Shown: piece after piece, positions 24,777 through 34,036 of the stretch | How positions within the stretch are numbered: position 1 is the stretch's first letter | Layout: every line of letters starts with the position of its first letter | Source: Roseococcus microcysteis | Lineage (GTDB): Bacteria; Pseudomonadota; Alphaproteobacteria; Acetobacterales; Acetobacteraceae | Direction: 5' to 3' | Assembly: GCF_014764365.1 (NCBI RefSeq) | Contig: NZ_CP061718.1 | Coordinates: forward strand, 4,108,501-4,172,500 | Length of the DNA stretch: 64,000 nucleotides | The notes under the pieces: model-generated | Database searches by the model: none | What the model saw: only the letters and a program-made list of their open reading frames with translations | What the model was told of the DNA's origin: nothing | Translations under genes and position numbers: made by a program

Positions 24777-25643
24777 ATGGCGACCGATTCCTGGGTGAAC
24801 GAGACCCTCTACCCCGACTGGGGCCAGCGCTTCCTGGTGAAGCGCGAACTCGCCCGCGTGCAGAGCGATTTCCAGGACATCATGGTGTTCGAGAGCACCA
24901 GCCACGGCCGCGTCATGCTGCTGGACGGCGTGGTGCAGATCACCGAGCGCGATGAATTCGTCTATCAGGAAATGCTGACCCATGTGCCCCTGCTGGCGCA
25001 TGGCGCGGCGAAGCGCGTGCTGATCATCGGCGCGGGCGATGGCGGCGTGCTGCGGCGCGTGCTGCAGCACCGCAATGTCGAGCGCGCCGTGATGGTCGAG
25101 ATTGATGGCGAAGTGATCCGCCTCGCCAAGGAATTCATGCCCGGGATCGCCGGCGACGCCTGGAACGACCCCCGCGCCGAGGTCATCGTGGGCGATGGCA
25201 TTGACTATGTCCGCCAAGCCGCCTCCGGCAGCTTCGACGTGGTGATCGTGGACAGCACGGACCCCATCGGCGTGGGCGAGGTGCTCTTCACCGACGAATT
25301 CTACGCCAATGCCGCCCGGCTGCTGAGCGAGCGCGGCCTGATCGTGAATCAGTGCGGCGTGCCCTTCATGCAGGCCGACGAGCTGCGCGAGACGAATATC
25401 CGCCGCGCCAAATCCTTCCCCGACACCTGGGCCTATGTCGCCGCGGTGCCGACCTATGTGGGCGGCTTCATGACGCTGGGCTGGGCCGCGAAGGACGCCA
25501 GCCTGCGCGAAGTGGACGTGGCCACCATCCGCGCCCGCGCCGAGGCCGCGGGCATCCTCGGCCAGACGCGCTACTGGACGCCCGAGATCCATGTCGGCGC
25601 CTTCGCCCTGCCGCCCTATATCGCGGAAAACCTGGCGCGCTGA
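24777..25643 (+). CDS. speE: Spermidine synthase
   Basis: SpeE transfers the aminopropyl group from decarboxylated AdoMet to putrescine. The 288-residue enzyme starts MATDSWVNETLYPDWGQRF, has ESTSHGRVMLLDGVVQ, the nucleotide motif LIIGAGDGGVLRRVLQH, and the catalytic aspartate region VIVDSTDPIGVGEVLF. ATG 24777 is chosen over 24771 and 24714 because the AGGAGA site is 8 nt upstream of it. It forms a unit with speD. Confidence 0.95.
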   Translation: MATDSWVNETLYPDWGQRFLVKRELARVQSDFQDIMVFESTSHGRVMLLDGVVQITERDEFVYQEMLTHVPLLAHGAAKRVLIIGAGDGGVLRRVLQHRNVERAVMVEIDGEVIRLAKEFMPGIAGDAWNDPRAEVIVGDGIDYVRQAASGSFDVVIVDSTDPIGVGEVLFTDEFYANAARLLSERGLIVNQCGVPFMQADELRETNIRRAKSFPDTWAYVAAVPTYVGGFMTLGWAAKDASLREVDVATIRARAEAAGILGQTRYWTPEIHVGAFALPPYIAENLAR

Positions 25644-25648
25644 CGCCA

Positions 25649-25682
25649 TGCGATGCGCGCGGGGCCATCCGCGTGCATCGCA
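25649..25682 (+). terminator. Hairpin after speE
   Basis: A 14-bp stem (one G-U pair), TGCGATGCGCGCGG / CCGCGTGCATCGCA, with a GGCCAT loop starts 6 nt after the speE stop. There is no T tract, so it may act with Rho or as an RNA-stabilising end. Confidence 0.55.
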
Positions 25683-26007
25683 CTTCAAAAGCGGAGAGGG
25701 GCACCCTATCTCCGCCGTCCTTCCGGCCGCTGCCGGTGCCGCGCGCGTGTTTCGCGGCGAGAGCCTTGTCCGGCATTTCGATGCCGGTCCCGCCACCTCC
25801 GTTCCGGCCCGCGGGCCGTGGCGGAGGGCGTCCCGCCGGATGGCGGGCGTGCGGACGGTTCCTCGCCTGGGCCGACCCCCCGCAAGGGGGTCCATGGGCC
25901 CGCTCACGTCGTGGCCCGCAGCGGCCGGTTTCCCACCCTGTCAAAGCTGTTGCGCCGCACCACGCCGCACCCCCAGGATGCGTCCCGTCAACCTTGGGAT
26001 GATCCGG
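25683..26007. other. Gene-free stretch between speE and the solute-binding protein
   Basis: Together with the preceding hairpin this is a 364-bp gap. I see a second hairpin, GACCCCC-CGCAA-GGGGGTC, at 25874-25892, and GC-rich imperfect palindromes around 25800-25850. No convincing promoter, tRNA or short gene is seen. Long frames across it are shadows without ribosome sites. Confidence 0.5.
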
Positions 26008-27591
26008 ATGCCCCGCCTGCCGCGCCGCGCGCTTCTTGCCACGCCCCTCGCCGGGGCGCTCGCCGCGCCCGCCACCGCCCAGGCCGCGCGCGTGATGCGC
26101 TTCGTGCCGCAGGCGGATGTGACGGTGCTGGACCCGCTCTGGTCCACCGCCTTCGTCAGCCGCAACCACGCCTACCTGGTCTATGACACCCTCTATGGCA
26201 CGGATGCCGAATTCCGCGCCCAGCCGCAGATGGCCGAGGGCCATGTGGTCGAGGATGACGGCCGGACCTGGACCATCACCCTCCGCCCCAATCTGCGCTT
26301 CCACGATGGCGAACCCGTGCGCGCCGCCGATGCGGTGGCCAGCCTGCGGCGCTGGGGCGCGCGCGACCCCTTCGGCCAGGCGCTCTTCGCCGCGACGGAT
26401 GAACTCACGGCGCTGGATGACCGGCGCCTGCGCTTCCGCCTGAAGGCGCCTTTCCCGCTGCTGCCGGCGGCGCTGGGCAAGACCACCGTCACCGTCCCCT
26501 TCATCATGCCCGAGCGCCTGGCCCGCACCGACGCGGCGACGCAGGTGAGCGAGATCGTGGGCTCCGGCCCCTATCGTTTCGTGGCGAATGAGCGCGTGGC
26601 CGGCGCGCGCACCGTCTATGCGAAGTTCGACGGCTATGTGCCGCGCGAGGGCGGCGCACCCTCCTTCACCGCCGGCCCCAAGGTGGCGCATCTGGACCGC
26701 GTGGAATGGGTGGTGATGCCCGATGGCGCGACGGCGGCGGCCGCACTCCAGGCGGGCGAGGTGGATTGGTGGGAACAGGCCGTGACCGACCTGCTGCCCG
26801 TGCTGCGCCGCCACCGCCAGGTGGAGGTGAAGACGCTGGAGACGACTGGCTTCATCGGCTTCCTGCGCTTCAACCACCTCCAGCCGCCTTTCAACAACCC
26901 GGCCGTGCGGCGTGCCGTGCTGGGCGCCATCCACCAGCCGGACTTCATGCAGGCCATCGTGGGCAACAACCCCGAGCTGTGGCGCGGCGATGTGGGCGTG
27001 TTCACGCCCGGCACGCCGCTGGCGTCCAATGAGGGGCTGGCGCCGCTGACCGGCCCGCGCGACCCGGCCGCCGTGCGCCAGGCCCTGGCCGCCGCCGGCT
27101 ACAACAATGAGCGCGTGGCGCTGATCGTGCCGACGGATCTGCCCTTCCTGCGGGCCATGAGCGAGGTGGGCGCCGACGCCTTCCGCCGCATCGGCCTGAA
27201 TGTGGACTACCAGGCGCTGGACTGGGGCACGGTGCTGCAGCGCCGCACCTCGCGCGAGCCGGTGGAGCGCGGCGGCTGGAGCGCCTTCTTCACCTTTGGC
27301 GGTGGGCTCGATTTCGCCTCGCCGGCCGGGCATCTGGGGCTGCGCGGCAATGGCACCAATGGCTGGATCGGCTGGCCCGACAGCCCGGCGCTGGAAGCGC
27401 TGCGGCAGGAATGGTTCACGGCACCCGACCTCGCGGCCCAGCAGGCCATCGGCCGGCGCATCCAGGCGCAGGCCATGCAGGACGTGCCGATGATCCCGCT
27501 CGGCCAGTATTTCCTGGCCACGGCGCACCGGCGCAACGTGACGGACATGCTGAGCGGCATGCCGCTGTTCTGGAATGTGAAGAAGGGGTGA
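26008..27591 (+). CDS. ABC transporter substrate-binding protein, family 5 (peptide/nickel/opine type)
   Basis: A 527-residue periplasmic binding protein. The N-terminal signal (RRALLATPLAGALAAPATAQA) may be Tat-type (double Arg). Family 5 features follow: DPLWSTAFVSRNHAYLVYDTL, the signature WTITLRPNLRFHDGEPVRAAD, and VGSGPYRFV. No permease or ATPase genes are beside it, so it is an orphan receptor or works with a distant transporter. The start is uncertain: 25978 and 25999 are in-frame alternatives. Confidence 0.88.
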   Translation: MPRLPRRALLATPLAGALAAPATAQAARVMRFVPQADVTVLDPLWSTAFVSRNHAYLVYDTLYGTDAEFRAQPQMAEGHVVEDDGRTWTITLRPNLRFHDGEPVRAADAVASLRRWGARDPFGQALFAATDELTALDDRRLRFRLKAPFPLLPAALGKTTVTVPFIMPERLARTDAATQVSEIVGSGPYRFVANERVAGARTVYAKFDGYVPREGGAPSFTAGPKVAHLDRVEWVVMPDGATAAAALQAGEVDWWEQAVTDLLPVLRRHRQVEVKTLETTGFIGFLRFNHLQPPFNNPAVRRAVLGAIHQPDFMQAIVGNNPELWRGDVGVFTPGTPLASNEGLAPLTGPRDPAAVRQALAAAGYNNERVALIVPTDLPFLRAMSEVGADAFRRIGLNVDYQALDWGTVLQRRTSREPVERGGWSAFFTFGGGLDFASPAGHLGLRGNGTNGWIGWPDSPALEALRQEWFTAPDLAAQQAIGRRIQAQAMQDVPMIPLGQYFLATAHRRNVTDMLSGMPLFWNVKKG

Positions 27592-27594
27592 CCC

Positions 27595-27698
27595 GCGTCC
27601 GATCGCTCCCGGCGCAGCCGGGGGCGTGAATCGGCCGCGCGGCGAAGCGTCCGATCCCTCCCGGCGCAGCCGGGGGCGTGAATCGGCCGCGCGGCGAA
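27595..27698. repeat. Tandem 52-bp repeat, TGA-bulge hairpin family
   Basis: Copies at 27595-27646 and 27647-27698 differ at one base. Each folds as CCGAT-CGCT-CCCGGC-GCA-GCCGGG-GGCG-(TGA)-ATCGG. The architecture matches the repeats at 11141-11243 and 41049-41086. It lies between convergent genes. Confidence 0.78.
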
Positions 27699-27718
27699 AA
27701 GGGGCGCCAGGGCGCCCC
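27697..27718 (-). terminator. Rho-independent terminator of the SDR gene
   Basis: On the minus strand GGGGCGCC / GGCGCCCC with a 2-nt loop is followed by TTTT. It starts 9 nt after the SDR stop. Confidence 0.75.
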
Positions 27719-27726
27719 CCGCGCCC

Positions 27727-28512
27727 TCAGTCCTCGCTCACCAACGGCGGCCCGGCCAGCACGCCGCCATCAATCACCATGCTCTGCCCCGTCATGAAGC
27801 CCGAGGCGGGCGAGGCCAGGAACACCGCGGCCCCCGCGATCTCATCCGGCTCGCCGATGCGCAGCAGCGGCGTGTCGCGCGTGCGCTTCTTCAGGTTCAC
27901 GGGGTCCTCCCACAGCGCCCGGGCGAAATCGGTGCGCACCAGGCCGGGCGCGATGGCGTTCACGCGCACGCCCGAAGGCCCCCATTCGGTCGCCAGCGCG
28001 CGCGCCAGCTGCATGTCGGCGGCCTTGCTGACGCCATAGATGCCCAGCCGCGGCGAGCCCCGGAACCCGCCAATGGACGAGACGATGATGACCGAACCCG
28101 AACCCCGCGCCGCCATCTCCGGAATCGCCATCTGGCACAGCCAGAGATTCGACCGCACGTTGGAGTTCATGATGCGGTCATAGGCCTCGTCTGGAATGTC
28201 CTGGGACGGGCCGAAATAGGGGTTCACCGCGGCGTTGCAGACCAGTACGTCCACCGGGCCATAGGCCGCGCGCGTGGCGTCCACCAGCTTCTGCAATTCC
28301 TCCTTGCGGCCGATGTTGCAGGCCACGGCCATGGCGGTGCCGCCCTTGGCCGTGATGGCGTCCACCACCTCCTGGCAGGCATCGAGCTTGCGCGAGGACA
28401 CGACGACCTTCGCGCCATGTTCCGCCAGCCTTTCGCAGATGGCCCGCCCGATGCCGCGGCTGCCGCCGGTGACGATGGCGACCTTGCCGGTCAGGTCGAA
28501 CAATGTGGGCAT
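27727..28512 (-). CDS. Short-chain dehydrogenase/reductase
   Basis: A 261-residue classical SDR. The cofactor motif is VTGGSRGIGRAI (about 14-25), then CNAAVNPYFGP, the catalytic Ser in VIIVSSIGGF, and YGVSK as YxxxK. The C-terminal MTGQSMVIDGG matches 3-oxoacyl-ACP-reductase-like SDRs. The ATG at 28512 has a GAGGAGG ribosome site 5-6 nt upstream, which rules out the longer start. The substrate is unknown; 11 residues around PYFGPSQDIP resemble DHRS4-like dehydrogenases. Confidence 0.88.
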   Translation of the reverse strand: MPTLFDLTGKVAIVTGGSRGIGRAICERLAEHGAKVVVSSRKLDACQEVVDAITAKGGTAMAVACNIGRKEELQKLVDATRAAYGPVDVLVCNAAVNPYFGPSQDIPDEAYDRIMNSNVRSNLWLCQMAIPEMAARGSGSVIIVSSIGGFRGSPRLGIYGVSKAADMQLARALATEWGPSGVRVNAIAPGLVRTDFARALWEDPVNLKKRTRDTPLLRIGEPDEIAGAAVFLASPASGFMTGQSMVIDGGVLAGPPLVSED

Positions 28513-28571
28513 CGGCTTCCTCCTCAAGGGTTTGGAGGAAGCCTACAGAACATGGCGCGTTTGGGAACGCC

Positions 28572-30554
28572 TCAGGCGGCGATACCCAGTTCGCGCGTCA
28601 CGGCCTCCATCACCGCCGTGCCGATGGGCTGGTCGAAGTTGACGGCCAGCACACCCTCCTCCCAGCGCATCACGCTTGCCGTGGCGGGGCCGCCAGCGCC
28701 TGGCAGGGCGATGGTCAGCGCCGCGCCCTGGGGCAGGGGCAGGGCCCGGCGCAGCGCCGCCCCGCCCAGCGAGATGTCGAGCAGGCGCAGCCGCTCCGTG
28801 CCACCTTCCACCACCACCGTGGCGTCGCGGCCCTCCACCGCCAGGCGGTCGAAGCGGCGGCGTTCCTCCATCTGCTCGTGCAGGGTGGCGAGGAAACCAT
28901 CCACCTCGGCGCGCAGCACCCCGGCCTCGCCCTGCACGGTGGCGGCGCTGCTCTCCACCTCCAGCGTGGCATCGGCCGCGGCCTCGGCCATGCGCGCCAC
29001 CTCGGCCATGGTGTCGGCCACCTGGGCATTGCCGCGCGCCACCAATTGCAGCCGGCCCGTGATCTCGCGCGTGGCGGCCCCCTGTTCCTCGACGGCGGCC
29101 GCGATGCCGCCCGCCACCTCGTCCATCCGGCCGATCGCGGCGGAGATGGCGCGCATGCCCTGCGCGGCCTCGGCCGTCGCCTGGCGGATGGCCGCGATCT
29201 GCGCCGCCACGTCCTGCGTCGCGCCCGCGGTCTGGGTGGCGAGGTTCTTCACCTCGGACGCCACCACCGCGAAGCCCTTGCCCGCCTCGCCCGCCCGCGC
29301 CGCCTCGATGGTGGCGTTGAGCGCCAGCAGGTTGGTGCGCGAGGCCACGTCCGAAATCACGTTCAGGATGTCGCCGATGCGGTCCGCGCTCCTGGTCAGG
29401 GCCTCGATGCGCGTATCGCCGCGCTGCGCCTCGGTCACCGCCTCGGCCGCGACGACGGCGGCGCGGCTGACCTGGTTGCTGATCTCGCTCACGCTCGCGG
29501 CCAGCTCCTCCACCGCGGAGGCCACGGCCTGCAGGTTCGCGTTGCTCTCGGCCGAATGCCCCGCCGTCTCGGTCACCTGGGCGGAGGTGCGGCCCATCGC
29601 GTCCGACAGCCGCGTGGTCGCGGTCAGCATGGTGCTGGCGGAATCCTCGAAGCCCGCCATGACCGAGCCGACATTGCTGCCGAACTCCTCCGCGCTGCGC
29701 TCCATGGCGGCGCTGCGGCGCTTGCGCCCCTCCTCGGCCGCGCGCAGGGCGGCCTCCAGCCGGGCCTTCTCCTGCGCGGTGCTGCGATTCTCCTCCAGGG
29801 CGCGGGCCAGCGCGCCCAGCTCATCCCGCCGCGCGAGATGCGGCACGGGCTGTTCCGCGACCCCGGCCGCGACCCATTGCCGCAGCTCCTCCAGCGGGCG
29901 GAGCGACCGGCGCAGCCCCAGCCAGAGCAGCCCGCCCGCCAACCCCACCAGCAGCAGCGTGGCCACCAGCGCGTGCCACAGCCTGTCCATCAGCGCCGCG
30001 TCCATCGTGGCGCGGGACTGGCCCACGAAGAGCATCCCGATCACCTGGCCGCCCGCGTCGCGGATGGGGCTGTAGATCGCGATATGCGGCGCACCCTCGA
30101 TCCGGGTGGGGCCGCGGTAGATGCGCCCCTCGCCCAGGGCGGTGTCGCGGTGCGGCCCGGCGGCCGTGCGCTGGCCCGTGAGGCGCGAGCCATCGGGGCG
30201 GCCCGTGCCGGCCACCACCTCATCGCCGCGGAAGATGGCCGTGCGCGCGCCGGTGGCCGCGCGCACCAGATCCACCAAATCATTGGCGCCTTCCATCACG
30301 ACATCGCCCCGGGCGAGCCGCCCCGCCTCGGTCAGCCGCCAGGCGCCGCCGCCCGCCACCCGGGCGGTGAGGCCATCGAGCAGGACCAGGTCCCGTTCGA
30401 GCTGCGCCTCCAGCGCGGCGTGGTCCGCGCGATGGTCCCGCCATGCCGTCGAGCCTTCGACGGCCAGGACCGAGACGGTGATGGCAAGGAGCCCCACGAC
30501 CGTGACACGGGCGGCGAGGCTGAGGCGGGCGAGGGGGGCTGTGAGGCGTCGCAT
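28572..30554 (-). CDS. Methyl-accepting chemotaxis protein with C-terminal PilZ domain
   Basis: A 660-residue chemoreceptor. TM1 is about 14-34, with a periplasmic single-Cache domain (35-190; IAIYSPIRDAGGQVIGMLFVG) and TM2 about 191-213. HAMP is 214-265, and the signalling hairpin about 290-540 has the tip ASRTNLLALNATIEAARAGE (404-423). A PilZ domain follows (about 563-655) with RRRFDR (565-570) and DISLGG (593-598), the residues that bind c-di-GMP. It may thus respond to c-di-GMP as well as to a periplasmic ligand. No CheW-binding pentapeptide is seen. Confidence 0.92.
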   Translation of the reverse strand: MRRLTAPLARLSLAARVTVVGLLAITVSVLAVEGSTAWRDHRADHAALEAQLERDLVLLDGLTARVAGGGAWRLTEAGRLARGDVVMEGANDLVDLVRAATGARTAIFRGDEVVAGTGRPDGSRLTGQRTAAGPHRDTALGEGRIYRGPTRIEGAPHIAIYSPIRDAGGQVIGMLFVGQSRATMDAALMDRLWHALVATLLLVGLAGGLLWLGLRRSLRPLEELRQWVAAGVAEQPVPHLARRDELGALARALEENRSTAQEKARLEAALRAAEEGRKRRSAAMERSAEEFGSNVGSVMAGFEDSASTMLTATTRLSDAMGRTSAQVTETAGHSAESNANLQAVASAVEELAASVSEISNQVSRAAVVAAEAVTEAQRGDTRIEALTRSADRIGDILNVISDVASRTNLLALNATIEAARAGEAGKGFAVVASEVKNLATQTAGATQDVAAQIAAIRQATAEAAQGMRAISAAIGRMDEVAGGIAAAVEEQGAATREITGRLQLVARGNAQVADTMAEVARMAEAAADATLEVESSAATVQGEAGVLRAEVDGFLATLHEQMEERRRFDRLAVEGRDATVVVEGGTERLRLLDISLGGAALRRALPLPQGAALTIALPGAGGPATASVMRWEEGVLAVNFDQPIGTAVMEAVTRELGIAA

Positions 30555-30577
30555 GCCCCCACTCAACCCAAAGTGCC

Positions 30578-31918
30578 TCAACAATCCGTGAAGGTCGTTT
30601 CCATTTCCCGCCGAATTCGCACCGCCAGCGCGCCATCGTCCAGCGCCACGTCGGAATGCCGCAGCATGGCCCCGCGCGGGACGTCCCGCAGCAGCCGCAC
30701 CCCGTGGGCGAGGCCGATGGGCAGCAGCCCCTCGGCCAGGCTGCGCGCGGCGGGGACGCATTTGCCCCAGACCATGGACCCGCCCTCGCCATCCAGGATT
30801 TCGCCCGCGCGCAGGTCGCGCTTGGCGGTGGCGGCCACATCACCGCGCCAGGCATCGCCGCAGCCCGTGGGCTCGCGCCGCAGCGCGGCGCTCGCGACGC
30901 TCACGCCGAGTTCGAGGCCGATCAGATGATAGGGCCGCCACAGCGCCGCGTAATGGCCCGTGCCGTCGGTGTGCACGCCATATTCGGAGAAGCAGCGGCG
31001 GATATAGTCCGTCTCGCCCTCGAACACCGCATAGACGCCCCAGCGCAGATCACCCACCACCGGCCGCGCGTCGCGCTCGAGGGAGGAGATCACTTCCACC
31101 ACGCCCTTCTGCGCCAGATGCCCGCCCACCTCGCGCGGGCGGAACACATGCGGCAGGTCCTGCACGCCGACGGGCGGGAAGGCGAGGCCATCCTCCGGCG
31201 GTGTCAGGCCGGTGGCATTGGCGATGGCCGCCATCTCGATGCCGCTCTTGGTGCCGTCGAGGAAGGAGTTGAACATCTGCGGGTTCATGCCGCCCGCCAC
31301 CGCCTGTTCCGGCGTCAAGCCGTAATGGCCCCAGACGGTCTCGGGCGTGCTTTCGTGGAAGGCGGGAAGGTACTTGGTGCCCTTGCCGGCGGCGATGACG
31401 GGCATGCCCATGGCGCGCAGCGTGTCCACCATCTCGCAGACCAGGGCGGGCTGGTCCCCATAGGCCATGGAATAGACGCAGCCGGCGGCGGCGGCCTTCC
31501 GCGCCAGCAGGGGGCCGGCCAGCACATCGGCCTCCACATTCACCATGACGATGTGCTGGCGGGCTTCGATGGCGGCCAGCGCATGCGCGATGCCGGCGGC
31601 GGGGTTGCCGGTGCTCTCCACCACCACCTCGATGCGCGGATCGTTCACCAGCGCGGCATTCTCGGTGAGATGTGTCGTGCCGCCACGCAGCGCATCATCC
31701 AGGCTCGCGGCCGCCGATTGCTCCGCGCTCCAGCCAATGCGCGACAGGTTCTCCCGCGCGCGGGCGGGCGAGAGGTCCGCGATCACGGCCACATGGATGC
31801 CCGGCGAGCGCGCCGCCATGGCGAGGAACATGGAACCGAACTTGCCGGCGCCGATGACGCCGACGGTGATGGGCTTCTGGGCGGCCGCGCGGGCGGCCAG
31901 CATGCGGGAGAGGTTCAT
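30578..31918 (-). CDS. NAD(P)-dependent oxidoreductase with SAF domain
   Basis: A 446-residue protein. An N-terminal NAD(P)-binding Rossmann domain (VGVIGAGKFGSMFLAMAAR) is followed by a homoserine-dehydrogenase-like catalytic part (NVEADVLAGPLLARKA; AYGDQPALVCEMVDTL). The C-terminal SAF domain (about 365-430) contains AKRDLRAGEILDGEGG. SAF domains cause such genes to be misnamed FlgA. The Bug receptor gene ends 5 nt upstream, so they are probably one unit for uptake and use of an unknown sugar acid or carboxylate. Confidence 0.78.
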   Translation of the reverse strand: MNLSRMLAARAAAQKPITVGVIGAGKFGSMFLAMAARSPGIHVAVIADLSPARARENLSRIGWSAEQSAAASLDDALRGGTTHLTENAALVNDPRIEVVVESTGNPAAGIAHALAAIEARQHIVMVNVEADVLAGPLLARKAAAAGCVYSMAYGDQPALVCEMVDTLRAMGMPVIAAGKGTKYLPAFHESTPETVWGHYGLTPEQAVAGGMNPQMFNSFLDGTKSGIEMAAIANATGLTPPEDGLAFPPVGVQDLPHVFRPREVGGHLAQKGVVEVISSLERDARPVVGDLRWGVYAVFEGETDYIRRCFSEYGVHTDGTGHYAALWRPYHLIGLELGVSVASAALRREPTGCGDAWRGDVAATAKRDLRAGEILDGEGGSMVWGKCVPAARSLAEGLLPIGLAHGVRLLRDVPRGAMLRHSDVALDDGALAVRIRREMETTFTDC

Positions 31919-31923
31919 GTCCC

Positions 31924-32892
31924 CTATTCTACACGGATATTCTGCGCGCGGATGATCTGCCCCCAGCGCTCCCGCTCCGCCGCCGCGCGGGTGGCGAATT
32001 CGCCCGGCGCGTTGGGCAGGGTGATGAGGCCGAGGTTGGAGAGCGTCGCCTGCACCTCCGGCAGGGCGCCGGCGCGGATGTATTCGGCGTGCAGCCGGTC
32101 CACCACCGGCTGCGGCGTGCCCCGCGGGGCGATCACGCCATACCAGGTGGCGACATCGATGTCGGCATAGCCGCTTTCCTTCAGCGTCGGCACATCGGGC
32201 AGCTGCGGCACGCGCGCGGGCGTGGTGACGGCCAGCGCGCGGATGCGGTTGTCACGGAGTTGCGGCAGCATCAGCGGCAGGGTGTCGAACATGGCCTGCA
32301 CATCGCCGCGCATCATCGCCGGCAGGCTTTCATTGGTGCCGCGGAAGGGCACATGTTCCATGGCGATGCCGTCGCGCTGGCGGAACATCTCGAAGATCAG
32401 ATGCTGCGCCGTGCCCACGCCGACGCTCGCGTAGTTGGACCGCCCCGGCCGCTGCCGCACCCAGGCCAGGAATTCGGCGACATTGTTCGCCGGCACGTCA
32501 TTCGCCACCACCAGCACCAGCGGCGAGGCCGCGAACATCACGATGGGGATGAGGTCCGTCGCCGCGTCATAGGGAATGTCGCGGAAGAGATGCGGGAAGA
32601 TGGTCAGTGGCCCCAGATTGCCCATGCCGATGGTGTGCCCATCGGGCGCCGCCCGCGCCACCTCCGCCACCCCGATGCGCCCGCCCGCCCCGGCGCGGAA
32701 ATCATTCACGATGGGCTGGCCCAGCGCGCGCGAGACGGGGTCGTTGAAGCTGCGCGCCACGATGTCGTTCAGCCCGCCCGAGGGCCAGGGCACGATGAAG
32801 CGCACCGGCCGCGTGGGCGCCCATGGCGCGGCCTGGGCCTGCGCCAGCGCGGGCAGGAGAAAGGGGGCGGCGAGAAGGCTGCGGCGGCGCAT
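31924..32892 (-). CDS. Bug-family (TTT) solute receptor, orphan
   Basis: A 322-residue periplasmic binding protein of the Bug/TctC family with a twin-Arg-like signal, MRRRSLLAAPFLLPALAQA. Family features are VRFIVPWPSGGLNDIVAR, RAGAGGRIGVAEVARAAPDG, and IRALAVTTPARVPQLPDVPT. No TctAB genes adjoin it. It precedes the SAF oxidoreductase by 5 nt and is divergent from the TauD-like dioxygenase. Confidence 0.9.
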   Translation of the reverse strand: MRRRSLLAAPFLLPALAQAQAAPWAPTRPVRFIVPWPSGGLNDIVARSFNDPVSRALGQPIVNDFRAGAGGRIGVAEVARAAPDGHTIGMGNLGPLTIFPHLFRDIPYDAATDLIPIVMFAASPLVLVVANDVPANNVAEFLAWVRQRPGRSNYASVGVGTAQHLIFEMFRQRDGIAMEHVPFRGTNESLPAMMRGDVQAMFDTLPLMLPQLRDNRIRALAVTTPARVPQLPDVPTLKESGYADIDVATWYGVIAPRGTPQPVVDRLHAEYIRAGALPEVQATLSNLGLITLPNAPGEFATRAAAERERWGQIIRAQNIRVE

Positions 32893-32971
32893 GCGGGGAG
32901 CTCCGGTTGGTGCGAAATTGTCGCGGCAGTTTCCCCTTCCGCCAAGACCGTTTCGGGCGCAGTCTTTCCCC

Positions 32972-34015
32972 ATGGACACCACCGTGATCGGCGGCCTGGC
33001 CGCCTGGGAGGGCGCCGCGCTGCGCGCCGACCCGAATTCCTGGATCAAGCCGCTCCCCGCCGGCGCCAAGGCCGAGATCGCCGCCGCGCTGCGCGCCCTG
33101 GGCGACCGCCCCCCGGGCCAGTTCGGCCGCGAGGCCTTCCCCCTGCCCGAGACCGCGCCCTTCCTGGCCGATGTGGCGCATGGGCTGGAGCATGGGCGCG
33201 GCGTGGTCCGCATCACGGGGCTGAACCCGGCCGACTATTCCCGCGCGCAGCTGCGCCAGCTCTTCTGGGGGCTGATGTGCCATCTGGGCGTGCCGCTGCC
33301 GCAGAACACCACGGGCGAAATCCTGGCCGATGTGACCGACGAGACGGGCATGGGCGAGGCGCGGGCCGAGGGCTCCGCCCGCAACCGCAGCCGCTCCACC
33401 GCCGCCCTTCGCTTCCACACCGACAAGTGCGACCTGCTGGCGCTGATGTGCGCCTCCAACGGGATTTCGGGCGGGCTGTCGCGCATCGTCTCCACCGTCG
33501 CCATCCATGACGCCATGGCGCGCGAGCGGCCCGATCTGCTGCGCGAACTCTATGGCGATTACTGGCGCGCCCGCCCGGCCGATGAGGAAGGCGAGGGCAT
33601 GGCGAGCCGGCCCTTCCCCATGCCCGTCTTCGCGCGCGGGCCGGGCGGCGGCTTCACCAGCCAGTACAGCCGCACCTATGTGGAAATGGCGCAGGGCCAG
33701 CCCGGCGTGCCGGCGCTGACGCCGCGCCAGGTGGAGGCGCTGGACGAACTCGCGCGGCTCGCGGATGCGCTGTGCATCGAGATCCCCTTCGAGCCGGGGC
33801 AGATCCAGCTGATGAACCAGCACGTGACCTATCACGGCCGCACCGCCTATGCGGATTCGGTGGAGGCGGGGGCGAAGCGCAACCTGCTGCGCATCTGGCT
33901 GTCCTCGCCCCTGTCGCGCGCGCTGCCCGAGGGCCATGCGAGCCAATGGGGCGACACCCGCGCCGGCGCGCTGCGCGGCGGCGCGATGCCGGGGCGGAGC
34001 GCGCTGGCGGCTTGA
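32972..34015 (+). CDS. TauD/TfdA-family Fe(II)/2-oxoglutarate dioxygenase
   Basis: A 347-residue non-haem iron oxygenase. The HxD iron ligands are His149 and Asp151 (RFHTDKCD); the distal His is in HVTYHGR (His288), with a following Arg-rich stretch for 2-oxoglutarate. The divergent Bug receptor gene 79 bp away suggests they share a substrate. The ATG at 32972 fits the family N-terminus; the frame upstream is non-coding. Confidence 0.82.
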   Translation: MDTTVIGGLAAWEGAALRADPNSWIKPLPAGAKAEIAAALRALGDRPPGQFGREAFPLPETAPFLADVAHGLEHGRGVVRITGLNPADYSRAQLRQLFWGLMCHLGVPLPQNTTGEILADVTDETGMGEARAEGSARNRSRSTAALRFHTDKCDLLALMCASNGISGGLSRIVSTVAIHDAMARERPDLLRELYGDYWRARPADEEGEGMASRPFPMPVFARGPGGGFTSQYSRTYVEMAQGQPGVPALTPRQVEALDELARLADALCIEIPFEPGQIQLMNQHVTYHGRTAYADSVEAGAKRNLLRIWLSSPLSRALPEGHASQWGDTRAGALRGGAMPGRSALAA

Positions 34016-34036
34016 CGTCGGTATAGGAATATGTGA

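Noticed and set aside
25644-26007. A tRNA or small gene in the longest gap
   Set aside because: No cloverleaf or CCA-end pattern, and no frame with a ribosome site; only hairpins are visible.
30578-31918. Calling the SAF-domain gene FlgA
   Set aside because: The SAF domain is shared, but an NAD(P)-binding domain leads the protein and the true flgA is at 14612-15565.
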